From Hexactinellida sp. DTS-2022 (lineage: Eukaryota; Porifera; Hexactinellida): a DNA stretch of 64,000 nt. The position numbers and the translations under genes were made by a program. Every line of letters starts with the position of its first letter. The stretch's first letter is position 1. Below the pieces are notes generated by a model. That model saw nothing but the letters and a program-made list of their open reading frames with translations. It did not search any database and was not told the DNA's origin. The stretch lies in contig JAPNXP010000003.1 in the NCBI GenBank assembly GCA_028753945.1, forward strand, positions 744,001 through 808,000, written 5' to 3'. Below are positions 36,218 through 47,747 of this stretch, in pieces.

Positions 36218-37086
36218 GGAGATAGAGGCGTGGGTCTATGTATATTATTAAATAATGCAAAAGACTTGTTTAAGCTTTCCAACTATACTTTGAGACACTA
36301 TCTATCGAATTCCGAAAGAAAATTTCGAATTGGAAATTTTTTAACCTTTTTGGCGTCACCAAAGGTCATAATCATAGTCTTATAAAATATTATGGCCATA
36401 GAATAGTAAATAATTCTAAATTCATGAAAAATGATATATTATATTTTAAACACTCCTAGCTATACATTGACATGGTATCTATCCAATTCCGAAAGAAAAA
36501 TTTGATTCGGACATTTTCTTTACCTTTTTGACGTCACCAAAGGTCAAAATCACCGTCATTTTATACATATACACTCCGTTTGATTTTTCCGGGGAGTGAC
36601 CTTTGTATAGCTCGCATATCTCAAAAAGTATAATTCGTAGAGAAAAAAATTATCCCTCAAAAATGATCCTTGTCAGTTGTTCTTGGGATTTTGCCGTGTC
36701 GATTTTCAACTTTAATACAAAGTTTTAGAGTAAATAATTTTATAATGCCAAATTTCCGATAAAATCGAGTGATTATTTGAAAATCTATAGAAAAAAAGAA
36801 TACAATCGATATCGAAAATTCTGTGTGGCAAAATCCCTTGTACTAATGTAGTAGAGTTAAACTTGCACTATAATAGAACTTGCGCCAAATAGAGTAAATA
36901 GCTAGAACTTTTATTGACTAGTATGGATTCACTATTAGGCTAAACTTCGACTATGAATTTCTAATTCCAATTTTTAGATTTTTGAAATTCTGAGCATCTA
37001 CGTCCTTCTTAGAATTACTAGTACTGTTCAATAATACAATAATATTTGGGGGTCATCGGGTGTCGAAAATCCACGCCTCTATCTCC
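36218..37086. mobile_element. TTAA-flanked element (GGAGATAGAGG family)
   Basis: A 16-bp TIR GGAGATAGAGGCGTGG at both ends, with TTAA at 36214-36217 and 37087-37090. The right TTAA is also the left flank of the next element. Internal direct repeats include TTTGGAGAC-type words around 36290 and 36470 (GACACTATCTATC / GACATGGTATCTATC). Confidence 0.85.
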
Positions 37087-37090
37087 TTAA

Positions 37091-37771
37091 GGTTGCAGTA
37101 TACCTTTAAATTTACCAATTTCGGGTATTTTGCCACTTATAGGTTTTATTTCATTTCTGGATAGAACAGCCTATGCCGCATCTCTATTCCAAACTTTGTA
37201 GAAAAATATAGAAAACTTTTAATAATACCGACTTTTTTGTGACCTCCACCTAAGCCACTCCTGTAGGGGCTCATTTTTTTCTGACACCGCCATCTCCAGC
37301 CGCAACTTTTGTCAATTTGGGAAACACATTTTGCCTTCATATACAACCTAGAAACAAAATCTCAACGGTTTTGGACAGCTCTCAATTAGTTCTATCTTGT
37401 CTATGTAGCGAATTTCATTTGTGACTTTTCTTTCTAATTATATTATATTTCCTAATGATAAAAAAAGTGATGTCGACTGTTATTGATGAAAAATTGGACT
37501 CATAAGTAATCAAAAAGAAGTTGTACATTCACATGATATATTAGAAGCTTCTCTATGTAATAAAACAGGAAACAAGTCTTAATCATTAAGAGGAAAAAAC
37601 TTGTGTATCCCAAGAAAGTGTGTTTATAAAAAATTTAAATTTTCTCCATGTTACCAAGGTCGAATATTATTGCATCTTTGGATAGATCTCGCAGCAGGGA
37701 ATCTAAAACAAAAAAGATCTTTCAAATCTGCAAAAAACTTTAGAAAAAGTGCTTAAAAGTATACTGCAACC
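37091..37771. mobile_element. TTAA-flanked element (GGTTGCAGTATAC family)
   Basis: TIR GGTTGCAGTATAC at both ends, TTAA at 37087-37090 and 37772-37775. Its right half equals the window's first 323 bp. A related interior is found at 38199-38760. No gene. Confidence 0.85.
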
Positions 37772-37998
37772 TTAAATACATCCATTTTAATAGATTATTA
37801 GAATGAATAATATACAAGGATTTGAATTCTTAAATACTCACTCATCGATAAGATCTGCTACTGAAGAATTTGTAAAACAATACGAAGTTCCGGATCAAGT
37901 AATATAACCGGATCAAAGTAATATATCCAATAATCATGGGTGAATAATAAAATGTTGTTAACAAACCAAAAATATTATTTTGACTGAATTATCATTAA

Positions 37999-38872
37999 GG
38001 TTCAGGTATACTCTACAAAATCCCAAAATTTCGATAAACCCCATACTATGGTAAATCTCGTTTTTATTGCATTTTCGGATTGTGTGGATACCCATGTGGA
38101 CTTTGACGAAATTTCAAAGAAAAATTCCAATTATTTCTCCAGTTTGACTCACTTCGAGTTTTGAAAGAAATATTGGGGTTCTGGTGTTGGTTGCCGGTTG
38201 CAGTATACCATGGAAACTTGATAATATCGGGACATTGCCACATATAGGTTTTATCTTATATTTGGATAGAACAGCATATATCGCATCTTAATTTCAAATA
38301 TATTGGAAGAATATTGAAAACTCTCAATGATACAGACTTTTTAGTGTACTCTACCTAAGCCACTGCCATAGGGGACACTTTTTTCATACCTCGCTATCTC
38401 CAAACACAATTATTGCCATTGCGGAAGTAATATTATGACTCATATACCACCTAGAAACAAAATCTCAACGGTTTTGGACAGATCTCAATTAGTTCTATCA
38501 TATGAGTGCAGCGATTTCATTTGTAACTTTTATTTTTGTTTTTATTTAATTTATTGATGATGAAAAAAGTGATGTCCACATTTATTGATGAAAAATTTGA
38601 CTCATAAGTGATTAAAAGAATTCTTGCACTCATATGATAGTTTAGGAGTTTCTTAATGCAATGCAACAACAATCTACTCCTAATCATTAGCAGGAAAAAA
38701 CCTATCCGTTCCGCAAAATACGATTTTATAGAAAAAAATTTTTTCACTGAGTTACCTAGATCGAATATTATTGCATTTTTGCCGGTTAGAAGATGAAGTA
38801 AATCCGCTGTAAAAAATTTAATTAATTCGGGTAAATAGTTTTGGTAGAAGTGCTCTAGAGTATACCTGAACC
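37999..38872. mobile_element. TTAA-flanked element (GGTTCAGG family), composite
   Basis: A 17-bp TIR GGTTCAGGTATACTCTA at both ends, TTAA at 37995-37998 and 38873-38876. From 38199 the interior begins with GGTTGCAGTATACC and follows the 37091 family, so the two families share most of their bodies but have different outer ends. Confidence 0.85.
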
Positions 38873-38970
38873 TTAAATGTCTAGAACCACGTTTAGGAGG
38901 CTACATACATCATTTTCAATGATGCCATTCAATTCCCAGCTATCAATAACCTATATGTCAATAATACTTC

Positions 38971-39695
38971 ATGAATGGCTATCTGCTATTAAAATGCCTA
39001 TTTCCCATAAATTGTCATTCTCGCCCACTGTGCCAAGATACTAAGCTTTTGGCCAAGTTAGCTCCAGGAGACATGATAGCAATAGAGGCAAAATATCATG
39101 CTAAATGTCTTGTAGCCTTCTATAACAAGGCATCAAGGGCTGATATCAGCAGAGATAGTGACATAACTGATGCTGATTTGCATGGCATAGCATTCGAACA
39201 GTTAGTGGCATACATGGAAGAATTCCGCAAGGCGGAAGACATTGCTCTTGTCTTTGAATTAACCGGTCTGGTAGAGCTGTACACAACAAGGCTCAATCAG
39301 TTAGGGTCCAGTGTGCACAATCAAATTCATAGCACAAGACTGAAGATCAGATTATTAGGAGCATTTCCGGATCTCACCGTACACACAGAGGGCCGCGGCA
39401 TACTCCTTACTTTTGACCAGCATCTCGGGGATGCGCTCAGGAAGGCATGTGACCATGATACTGAATTATGTGTCTGTCATCCGATCCACAGCTGCCAAAT
39501 CCTTCTGACTGGGGATGGACCAAGGTATTAACTGAATGGCAGCCGCTCTGGACCACTCTCCCAGAAGCATCAAAGTCTTGCTATGAACTGATACACTGTG
39601 GTTGTAAGAATGGATGTCGTGGGCAATGCAAATGCGTTAAAGCAGTGTTAAAATGCACTTCACTATGTGCGTGTTCAGGAAATTGTCAGGACTAG
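38971..39695 (+). pseudogene. Fragment of an uncharacterised CXC-domain protein family
   Basis: The first frame (38971-39531) contains LLAKLAPGDMIAIEAKYHAK, a HGIAFEQLVAYMEE block and LYTTRLNQL, resembling uncharacterised, often multi-copy proteins I recall from cnidarians and arthropods. The second frame (to 39695) gives WGWTKVLTEWQPLWTTLPEA, then a cysteine-rich CXC (tesmin/TSO1-like) segment HCGCKNGCRGQCKCVKAVLK. The frames join by a shift near 39470-39520. Family members are much longer with a large middle portion, so an internal deletion is likely. The start codon shown is only the first ATG and probably not native. It follows directly on a TTAA element. Function is unknown; a TE origin is possible. 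Confidence 0.6.
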
Positions 39696-40294
39696 ACACA
39701 TGAGCTTATGACCATTGATCAAAATTTCATACTTGTTCCATAGGATGCACAAAGTACAATACCATCTATATGTGATTTATCTAGTGCACTAATTTGTCAA
39801 GTGTAATTTTAATAAATACGTTTTATTCATAACATTACCATATATGGACAGGTGGGAAACCGCAAAGGCAATGTCCATAAGTATTTAATTAAATTCAATA
39901 GAACCAATCGACTCACCATATGTATATCACTTCCTAGTCGACAATAATACATTTTTCATGTCTAACTAGAACATAATTGGAGTTATTTAGAACATAACCA
40001 TATATGGAAAGGTGAGAAACCAAAATAGGCGCCAAGGTCAATACAGGTGACCTTCAAGATGGGTCCCGATCTTGAAATGAACTTCATGGCCAATAGAATC
40101 ATTGTGGAAAATTTCATGCTTGTACCATACAATGCACAATTATTGTTGCTAATCGGCTGCACTATTACTGATGGTGCTCAAGTATAAAATAGTACAACAT
40201 TGCTAAACTTAAATTGATAATTTCTGAAATTAATATTATAGATATCAATGTTCTCTTATACTTTAGTATTGTTTCTTTAATTAATTCATTAGAC
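39696..40294. repeat. Duplicated segment with paired CCATATATGG sites
   Basis: ACCATATATGG is followed by GGTGGGAAACC (39837-39863) and again by GGTGAGAAACC (39997-40023), 160 bp apart, within diverged duplicates that also share TTTCATACTTGTTCCATA-like and GCACAA words. No gene. Confidence 0.6.
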
Positions 40295-40602
40295 CAGGGG
40301 TCTCCAAACTTCGGCCCGCTGGAGCAAAATATGCAGGCCCGCCAAATAATATTGCATATTGAAATATTTAGTTATGCGTCCAATTACATCTTTGTTCCAA
40401 ACTGATCTATATTTGAATGGTAATGATAATGTTTCGAGTGTTTCAAATTTACGATTAGAAATTGACTAATTAGTTACTTACAAATAGAAGCAGATCTCAA
40501 AAAATTGAAAAATATCTGTCGATGGAATTTTTTCTACGCATTTTGATCTTGCGGACCTCAATCATGTTTTAATACACTAATGAAAACGGTTGGAGAGCCC
40601 TG
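40295..40602. mobile_element. hAT MITE
   Basis: Left end CAGGGGTCTCCAAACTTCGG, right end GGTTGGAGAGCCCTG, flanked by CATTAGAC (40287-40294) and CTTTAGAC (40603-40610), a 7/8 duplication. This is the widespread CAGGGGTCTCCAAAC-type hAT terminus. Confidence 0.8.
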
Positions 40603-40917
40603 CTTTAGACCAAATAATCCCTGTATAATTAGTCAATATTCCTTTGTAATCAGGTTGCCAATCCAAGACGCTGCACCTGAAAAATCCAATTGATATTGAC
40701 CATCGTTAATCGCAATCGATTTGATAAGGTTGTTCTATCGATTTTTCTTGTGTTTTCCTCGATTTTTTCTAAGTTATTTTGGTCGGTTGATCACAATATT
40801 TACATGTTGATAGCTTATTACCTAGTTATATATTATTTAGTTGAAATTCTAATCAATTCTTTATTAGTCACATCAGAGCCACCACTATTTATGCATTTCA
40901 GCAGTAACTAGATACTA

Positions 40918-42745
40918 CAGTCGAAATCGGGGTTTTTGCCCCCCTAAATGCACGAGAAAAGAGGCATAAAAACCCGATAGGCAAAAAAACCCGATTTTGA
41001 AAATAGACAGTGCTATGAGGTTCCTATATACTCTACATCAACAACAATGAGACTATATATGTAATAGAAAATGAGATTATACATGGAATATAGAAAACTT
41101 GTATTAGTACAAATTAAAAGTTATAATCCATCGGCAAATTATCAGATTTCGTAAAGAATTCAGTAATTTTTGACTGACCTGGGGAAGTTGCCTGATTCGG
41201 TCTTCAAGGTTGGCAATTTCAATTGGCGGTTCCTCACCGACTGATATAAACTAGTTGGTGATATGTTTCAGAAATTCAAGGCACTCAGCTGAAGTCTTCA
41301 CGTCATCTATATTCTCATTGGATACCTCCTTGGCATTTCCTTCCTCTCTTTCCTCAGCATCATCAAATTCATCTAAAAATTCTTCATTTTGGTAATTGTC
41401 TATCAGCAGGTAAATATTGGTCTCCTCAGGAGCAGCAACTAGAGTCTGATCCTCAACCAAATCCAAGTCATATTCCAGTTCCTTATGGACCTCGACATCC
41501 TCACCAATCAATTCTTCTAAAAAGATTCCCGACTTTCTCCATGCATTTAATACAACTTCTTGGGTCACCTCTGCCCATGCTGCTTGTAACATCATCAACC
41601 CATTGTACAGATTCACATCTTTGGTCTTATCCGCAGTCAGCATGAAATTAGCCAACCTATCTCTATACTTCGCTTTCATACTCCTGATTACACCCTGATC
41701 ACAAGGCTGCAACTTGCTCGTGGTATTCACTGGCAACTTCATAATGTGTGTGTGGGAGAGCTCGCTTGAGTATTTGTGGGTAGAGCAGTTGTCTACAAAA
41801 AGCAAGGCACTCCGATTCATCATCTTCATCCGGTTGTTGAAGGCATTGATGTATCTGGCCCACACGACCTCAGTCATCCATCCTTTTCTTGAGCTATCGT
41901 AGTCAACAGGCGGATTAGCTTTCTTTCCCATCACTACTGGCCAGCGAGGATTCTTGGACTTACCAATACAAAGAAGAGGAAACTTCTCGCCAGCAGCGGA
42001 CACAGTGACTAAGATAGTGACGCGAGCTTTGTCAACCTTTCCACCATGCACTTCTTCATTTTCTGCTGCAAATGTATGGGATTCTTGCATTCTATAAAAT
42101 AGGGCTGACTCATCGGCATTCCAGATATCCAGCCTCTGAAAATCAACTAACACAGGCTGGATGTATTCTAGCCATTCACTAAAATCGGGACAATCCAAAG
42201 ACTCCCCATGGGTACCAACGAACTTGACCCTGTGCCTATTCCTCCAGCGCTGAATCCACGAGCTACATGCACCTTCAGATGGGAAGTCATGACGCTGTCT
42301 CTCCAGAATTCGCTTGAATGAGGCAACCAGCAAGTGACCATTTATCACTTTGTTCTGATTTCTCATATTGAGAAACCACTGAAGAAGCATAGTGTCAGCA
42401 TCCTGGTATGTCTGAATCTGTTTCAAACTTTTCCCAGAGCTAGTGACCATTCCACAATCCAAAGCATCCTTGAATTTATCAGGATCCTTCGCTATGTAGC
42501 CAATTGCCTGACGCTTTACGCCAAATTGCTTGGCAATATTAGAGTGAGAAACGCCATAATCCAAAAGACAAATAATTTGTCTTTTCTGTCCAAATGACAG
42601 GCGAATGTGCATCTCTTTGGACATTATAGAGAATCTAATATAGGGGGCAAAATAACCCGATGGAAAACACACTAAGATTGCACATTTTTGCATGATAAAG
42701 GAGGCAAAAAAAACCGATACGCAAAAAAACTCAATTTGCCAATGG
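40918..42745 (-). mobile_element. pogo/Tigger-like transposon
   Basis: The left end after TA (40916-40917) is CAGTCGAAATCGGGG, typical of the group. The right end is degenerate: read inward CATTGGCAAATTGAG from about 42745, with matching GTTTTTTTGC words farther in. Internal CCCGAT/ATCGGG and GGCAAAAA repeats occur near both ends. It carries one transposase gene on the minus strand. The damaged right TIR suggests this copy is immobile even though the gene is open. Confidence 0.75.
41251..42624 (-). CDS. pogo/Tigger (CENP-B-like) transposase, intact frame
   Basis: A 457-residue DDE_1-superfamily transposase. The frame is open to 42759, but the start at 42624 (MSKEMHIRLSFGQKRQ) is preferred because the 45 codons upstream lie in the element's terminal repeats. 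Residues 9-46 form a helix-turn-helix for TIR binding (FGQKRQIICLLDYG through GVKRQAIGYI). Residues 72-135 match the CENP-B type second HTH (MLLQWFLNMRNQNK, SWIQRWRNRH). The catalytic triad is visible: D171 in IWNADESALF, D278 in LLFVDNCSTH and D309 in LQPCDQGV, spacing 31 as in Tigger. The C-terminus from about 390 is acidic. Length fits the family. No internal stop or frameshift. It cuts and pastes at TA; host domestication cannot be judged from one copy. Confidence 0.92.
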   Translation of the reverse strand: MSKEMHIRLSFGQKRQIICLLDYGVSHSNIAKQFGVKRQAIGYIAKDPDKFKDALDCGMVTSSGKSLKQIQTYQDADTMLLQWFLNMRNQNKVINGHLLVASFKRILERQRHDFPSEGACSSWIQRWRNRHRVKFVGTHGESLDCPDFSEWLEYIQPVLVDFQRLDIWNADESALFYRMQESHTFAAENEEVHGGKVDKARVTILVTVSAAGEKFPLLCIGKSKNPRWPVVMGKKANPPVDYDSSRKGWMTEVVWARYINAFNNRMKMMNRSALLFVDNCSTHKYSSELSHTHIMKLPVNTTSKLQPCDQGVIRSMKAKYRDRLANFMLTADKTKDVNLYNGLMMLQAAWAEVTQEVVLNAWRKSGIFLEELIGEDVEVHKELEYDLDLVEDQTLVAAPEETNIYLLIDNYQNEEFLDEFDDAEEREEGNAKEVSNENIDDVKTSAECLEFLKHITN

Positions 42746-43079
42746 CTACAAAATCTCAAAAAAATTATTATTCGTCTATAGACGCTTGATTAAGCCACCA
42801 AGGATATGCAAAGGTCAAACGTACAATATCTCGATTAATTTGACCTCTATAAGTACGATATTTGGGGTGCTGCGTGTACTTTTTCAGTGGTTCAGCACTT
42901 TCAGACGGATTGTTTGCTGTAACTGAAGTGATTTTTTGTGATTTTCCTTAAATATACCTGGCCTATTAGATAGTCTGTGGGAAAAATAACAAAATTGAAA
43001 AAAATCATATAGAAAGCGAAAATTCGCAAAGTTAGGGCCATTATCTATCCTTGGGGTCCTATTTCTAACACACCCCCTC
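42746..43079. other. No gene recognised
   Basis: AT-rich DNA between the Tigger element and a diverged repeat copy; nothing supported. Confidence 0.45.
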
Positions 43080-43470
43080 TGAATATATTTCTCAGACACC
43101 CGTGGACCTAGAATTAAAATGCACTAGTGAGAAAGGCTCGCAATTTACGACTTCCTCTGCGTCCCTAATACATTTTGTGACAATCAGACGCCCCTTTTCA
43201 AATGACCATATATGGGCATGGATATGTGCCACATTTTGATGATTCAGCAATTTTGTATCTCATAAACTAGAGAAAGCAGAGCTTAGCTCTAATCGATTAT
43301 TCACATCAACATATCATGCATATATCATTGGAATAACAAATTGGACTATTTTCCAAATAGTTACCATGCTAAGAAGCCCATGCCCATATATGGAGGTGTC
43401 ATGTGACCATCACAAACCATCGATCATGAAAATCAGAGTTGTGCAAGAGCTTAGCTCTAACTTGCTAACA
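43080..43470. repeat. Diverged copy of the 46285/11156 element family
   Basis: Shares GACACCCG, GCTCGCAAT, ACGACTTCCT, AATACATTTTGTGAC and CCATATATGGGCATG with 46655-46790. It has two CCATATATGG sites (43206, 43384) and two AGAGCTTAGCTCTAA palindromes (about 43277 and 43447). No ends found. Confidence 0.7.
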
Positions 43471-43988
43471 CTATCAGTAATCGTTTTCGAGGAATATGAA
43501 CTGCTTCAATTATCTTCAAACCATTATCTGTAATAAGTATTCAAGGTTTGTGCCACTAATGTGTCCTTCTATACCCTCTTCTCCACAAAAATATTTTCTA
43601 ATACCCGCTGTGGAAAAAGCTAGAGACCTCCGTGATTATTTATCGTATCAACTTGAAATTTCGGGGAGATGTAGTTTATATATCTATCTAAATAACGTTA
43701 AGAGCGTTTCCATACTTTTTTCTAATTTCGCAAAGTTGTATGGCCACATTTCTCAAAAATAGGGAAATTCCATCGAAAAATTGACCTAAATTTTTGAATT
43801 CCTAATAAATAATATAAATTTAGATAATATTGGTGATTTTCTCGTATACGCAAGTTGAATGCATATTTATTTGACGAGTTATGAAGTAAAAACAAAGTTT
43901 TTCAAGTTATCATGTTTTTCTACTAGATATATCTATGGCTTATATTACATAACAACGCTATACATGTTTTCATTGAATATAGGCAAGT
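43471..43988. other. No gene recognised
   Basis: AT-rich. A frame at 43496-43762 has no recognisable domain. Confidence 0.4.
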
Positions 43989-43992
43989 TTAA

Positions 43993-44676
43993 CTGAATAC
44001 TGCCGATAGCTATTTCAAGAATTTCTAATTCACTACAATTCATTTGAATCAAAAGAATGAACTTTTATATTCAAAAGTCATAAAGACATTCATATTTTGT
44101 CAACATTCAATTTTTTTTGCAAAATTTTGTTCAATATTTTGTCCAAAAAATGGTGATAAACAATTTTTCTATGAAAGGAAATATCATGAGAATAAAGGAA
44201 GTTAGTCTTACTTTGAAAACTGCATCTTGTGGAGCCATAAAATTCCATTTTGGATAACATATTTCAAACGATTCGGACGCATACTACTAAATCTACATCA
44301 ATATATTAAAAACACTAAATTTTGTTTTTTTGAACCATGGATGACGAAAGAATGTTAGAAAATTCCTTTATGTCCCACAACTCTATAAATATACGAGTCA
44401 AACATTCAAAAAACGGTCTATACATTGAATTCCATTACTAACATGTTTTGTACTGCCAAAGTTTACATTTTATTAATTCTAATTGAGGTGGCATTCAAGT
44501 GGCAGATGACACTTTAATGCTATGTCATCATCTTGAAATTTCAAAAAAGCTTTTTTATGATCGAAATCGATAGAGTTTATAAAAACATGTTTAAATCGGA
44601 AATCTTTTGAAATTTGGAGTTTATTTAATAAGTTTTTTGGCACTGCCACACTGTGTGGCGATTAGGCAGTCTACGG
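43993..44676. mobile_element. TTAA-flanked element (CGTAGACTGCC family, subfamily B)
   Basis: Left end CTGAATACTGCCGATAGC, right end read inward CCGTAGACTGCCTAATCGCC, flanked by TTAA (43989-43992, 44677-44680). Its interior is related to 22631-23315 (shared TTTGATGAACCATGG-like block) and matches 57384-58091 in inverse orientation. Non-coding. Confidence 0.85.
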
Positions 44677-44680
44677 TTAA

Positions 44681-45183
44681 GAATGAAATCAATGATGTTA
44701 GTTATTTTTCAAATACTCTTAGTAAGGTAAAGGAACTGATTTACTAATTGAATTGACATCGTTAATAGTTTTGATTTACCCATTACGTCACAGTCCTGAC
44801 TAGTCGTAGGTAGCGTTAAATATGCTAAACATGTGACTTGTAAATTTGGCGCTATCAATTCAGTATGCTGCTATTTCCTCTTTGGGAAATTCGGAACTCC
44901 GACAATTCGTTACAGACAATTAGCGACTATTCAATTACACGACAATTGAATACACGACAATTCGCTACAGATTTGATTGGTTGAATTAATTAGTTCATTA
45001 GAATTAGAACTCATTAATTATTACGTAGTGTATAATTAATAAAGTTTATAATAAAGTTCTCTTCAGTAAAACTGTGAAATCTAATTCCATTGTTTCAACT
45101 TGTAATAATTATATCAACTTTCAATTCAATGGTAATGCGATGAATTTGGCATAAATTATTATTGTGAATAAAACACTAATAGA
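44681..45183. other. No gene recognised
   Basis: AT-rich. A small cluster of GACAATT(C/G) words lies at 44900-44970. Confidence 0.4.
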
Positions 45184-46071
45184 CAGTAGACTCGCGTTAT
45201 TGTGAATACGGATAAGGCGAAATGTAAGTCTAATTTTCCCAAAGAACCTGATGCATGCAGTTGATTACAGTATATACGAATTTTCGGATAACATGAATAA
45301 AATTGATTTATGTATAGGTTTCAATTCCAACACAAAATAAGTGATATTACAGAGTGTTCTTTTGAAAGTAAATGTATCAGCAGGAATAACTCTACTTCTC
45401 TGCATTTCCATAGATATAGGTAACTAGACAGAAAAATGTTTAAAATAGTAGTTGTATTATTTTATTTATTTGGTATCTAGATGTGTATATATAGTTATCA
45501 CTTAAGTGAGTGCTGATAGATATACAAATATAATAGTTGAGGGAAATACCATAGAGATTGCAACAGATTCTTTTCCAGGTAAGTAAATAAAGAAATTTAA
45601 ATGAAAATACAGTGGAGTTCGCCTAATAGCATACGTGTTTGCCACTAAATCTGGATGCTAACACGGGAATTAAATTAACTGTATTATCCAGAGTTGTGGA
45701 TTTGATTGATATTTCATTTAAATCCAAATCAAATCAAATCAAATCAAATCAAATTCAATCCAAATCAAATCCAAATCAAATCAAATCAAATGAAAATCAA
45801 ATCCATCCAAATCCATCCAAATCATATCCAAATCAAATTCAATCGAAATCAAATCCATCCAAATCAAATCAAATCAAATACAATTCAAATACAAATAAAT
45901 CAAATACAAATACTACAGAGATAATTAATTGAGATGCGTACTTAGTCTTAGTTAGATTAATATAATATAATATATACTACTGTATTATGCAGATATTTAT
46001 TCACGTTATTACGAACGCCAGCCAACAAAATCTGTTCGAATTACCCAAAATTCGGAATCACGAGTCTACTG
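45184..46071. mobile_element. Tigger-like MITE with an internal microsatellite
   Basis: TIR CAGTAGACTCGCG at the left and CGAGTCTACTG at the right, both followed inward by GTTATTGTGAATACGG-like or TTCGGAAT words. Flanks ATAGA and TTAG do not show a clean TA pair. An ATTTG/AAATC expansion occupies the middle. Confidence 0.65.
45718..45910. repeat. AAATC pentanucleotide repeat
   Basis: About 190 bp of AAATC units with CAAATCC and ATCC variants. Frames through it are low-complexity artefacts. Confidence 0.95.
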
Positions 46072-46284
46072 TTAGTGTAATATCCTCAATATCATATGTA
46101 TTACATATTGTATGGTACGTTTATAAGTATTTCAATTAATGAATTTCATGTTCCTATTGAGGAATACAAGCTGAGATAATTTCTCTACTTTCATTCTCAT
46201 TATTCTTGGAAAAATAGATAATACCAGCCTCACTAAATATTCTTTCAACTGAACACGACGTGGCGGGAATTTGTAATAGCTTAA

Positions 46285-47671
46285 CGGTGTTCTCTAAAGG
46301 GAAAAATCAGAAATTTCGCTCCAAAAGACATCATAACCCTTTTTTTTTTTTTGTTCCAAACACTCCCGAAGGACCATAACTAATGTTTGTATATGGTTTT
46401 GAGTCTCGTCCACCCGTATTTTCAGAGTTATAAGCTATTTTGTACAGCGGATCACTGGTTTCTCCACTTTGAACGATTCTCTTTATTATATTCCTCAACA
46501 ATGGTAAGATTGGTGCTTCCATTACTCTATCCTAGCAATCACTGACGAAAATAAACAACAATTGATCAAAAGAAATTCGCAAAAAGTGAAAATTTAAACA
46601 CTTATGGCCTATAATCGCATTCGAGGGTACGTTTTCTGGTCCATTTTTTTCTAAGACACCCGAGCAGCTACAATATTTATATACCTCTCAAAATGCTCGC
46701 AATACCCGACTTCCTATCAGTTCATAATACATTTTGTGACCCCAACATGCACCGTTTTCAAAATGATCCGTATATGGGCATGAAATGTGCCCAATTTTGA
46801 TGACACAACAAAATTTACATCAACGAAAGTATAAACTCTAGAGCTTAGATCTAACCAACTATTCACATCAATATCCCACTACAAACTCATTGGAAGAACA
46901 AATGAGACTAGTAACCAAATGGTCACTCTTCTATAAATTCGCATGCCCATATATGGTGGTGTCATTTCAGTGATGTGACCATAAAGTTGGAAATTAAATA
47001 TTACGCTAGACCTTAGTTCTAACTTCCTAGTAACATCAATAATCCATTTTAAGTTAGATGGTATAGTTATAATATACTACTTCGTAAATTTAAACGCGTT
47101 GGGATTCTTCACGGCCTTTTTCTCAATATGATATAAATGCCGGTGTTAGGGAGATATTGCCACAGATTTTGACGAAATTAAGATCGGTTAAGAGCTCAAA
47201 ATTTGTATACAATTTCTATGTCACTAACATGTATTTTCGCATTAATTCGATAAGCCAAAAACACCAAACTTCAATAAATATAATATAAAGTGTCTTATAA
47301 ATAAAATAAATGTTCACAAATCCGCAATACTGACACTGTCCCTTGATATTCGGCACATGGAAGTCTAAAATCAAACTTCTCTGTCACTGAATCGTTAGAT
47401 TATGCATTAATATAGCAGAATACAAATAGAGAACATTCTAGAACAATTATAAACTAAGTAAATCCATGGCAGTATCTATGTTATATTGAATAGACGCTCA
47501 TAACTGCATTCCAAAAGAATCCATACCTAGACAAAACAATTCAATAAGCACTTGAATGAATAAATTCCTAGTAATATCACTTCTGGCATAACTCTGTGGT
47601 TACTATGAAGTAATCAGAGAATCTATAGACATGTTCAGTACTGAATTATCAATTCGCTATATAGAATTCCG
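46285..47671. mobile_element. TTAA-flanked element (CGGTATCCC family), full copy
   Basis: Ends CGGTGTTCTC and GAATTCCG, flanked by TTAA (46281-46284, 47672-47675). Matches 11156-12543 in reverse over its whole length (1387 against 1388 bp). Carries CCATATATGG at 46947 and a one-mismatch form at 46767. It disrupts the hAT dimerisation domain. Confidence 0.9.
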
Positions 47672-47747
47672 TTAACAGCCAGATTTTGCAAAATCTTCAT
47701 AATACTCTTCTTTTCATTCCACAATTTAATTATTTCTTTACCAGATA

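Noticed and set aside
42625..42759. N-terminal 45-residue extension of the Tigger transposase frame
   Set aside because: It is translated from the element's terminal GGCAAAAA/CCCGAT repeats and is hydrophobic; the internal Met at 42624 immediately precedes the conserved helix-turn-helix.
45639..45932. 97-codon lysine/asparagine/serine-rich frame
   Set aside because: It is a translation of the AAATC microsatellite.
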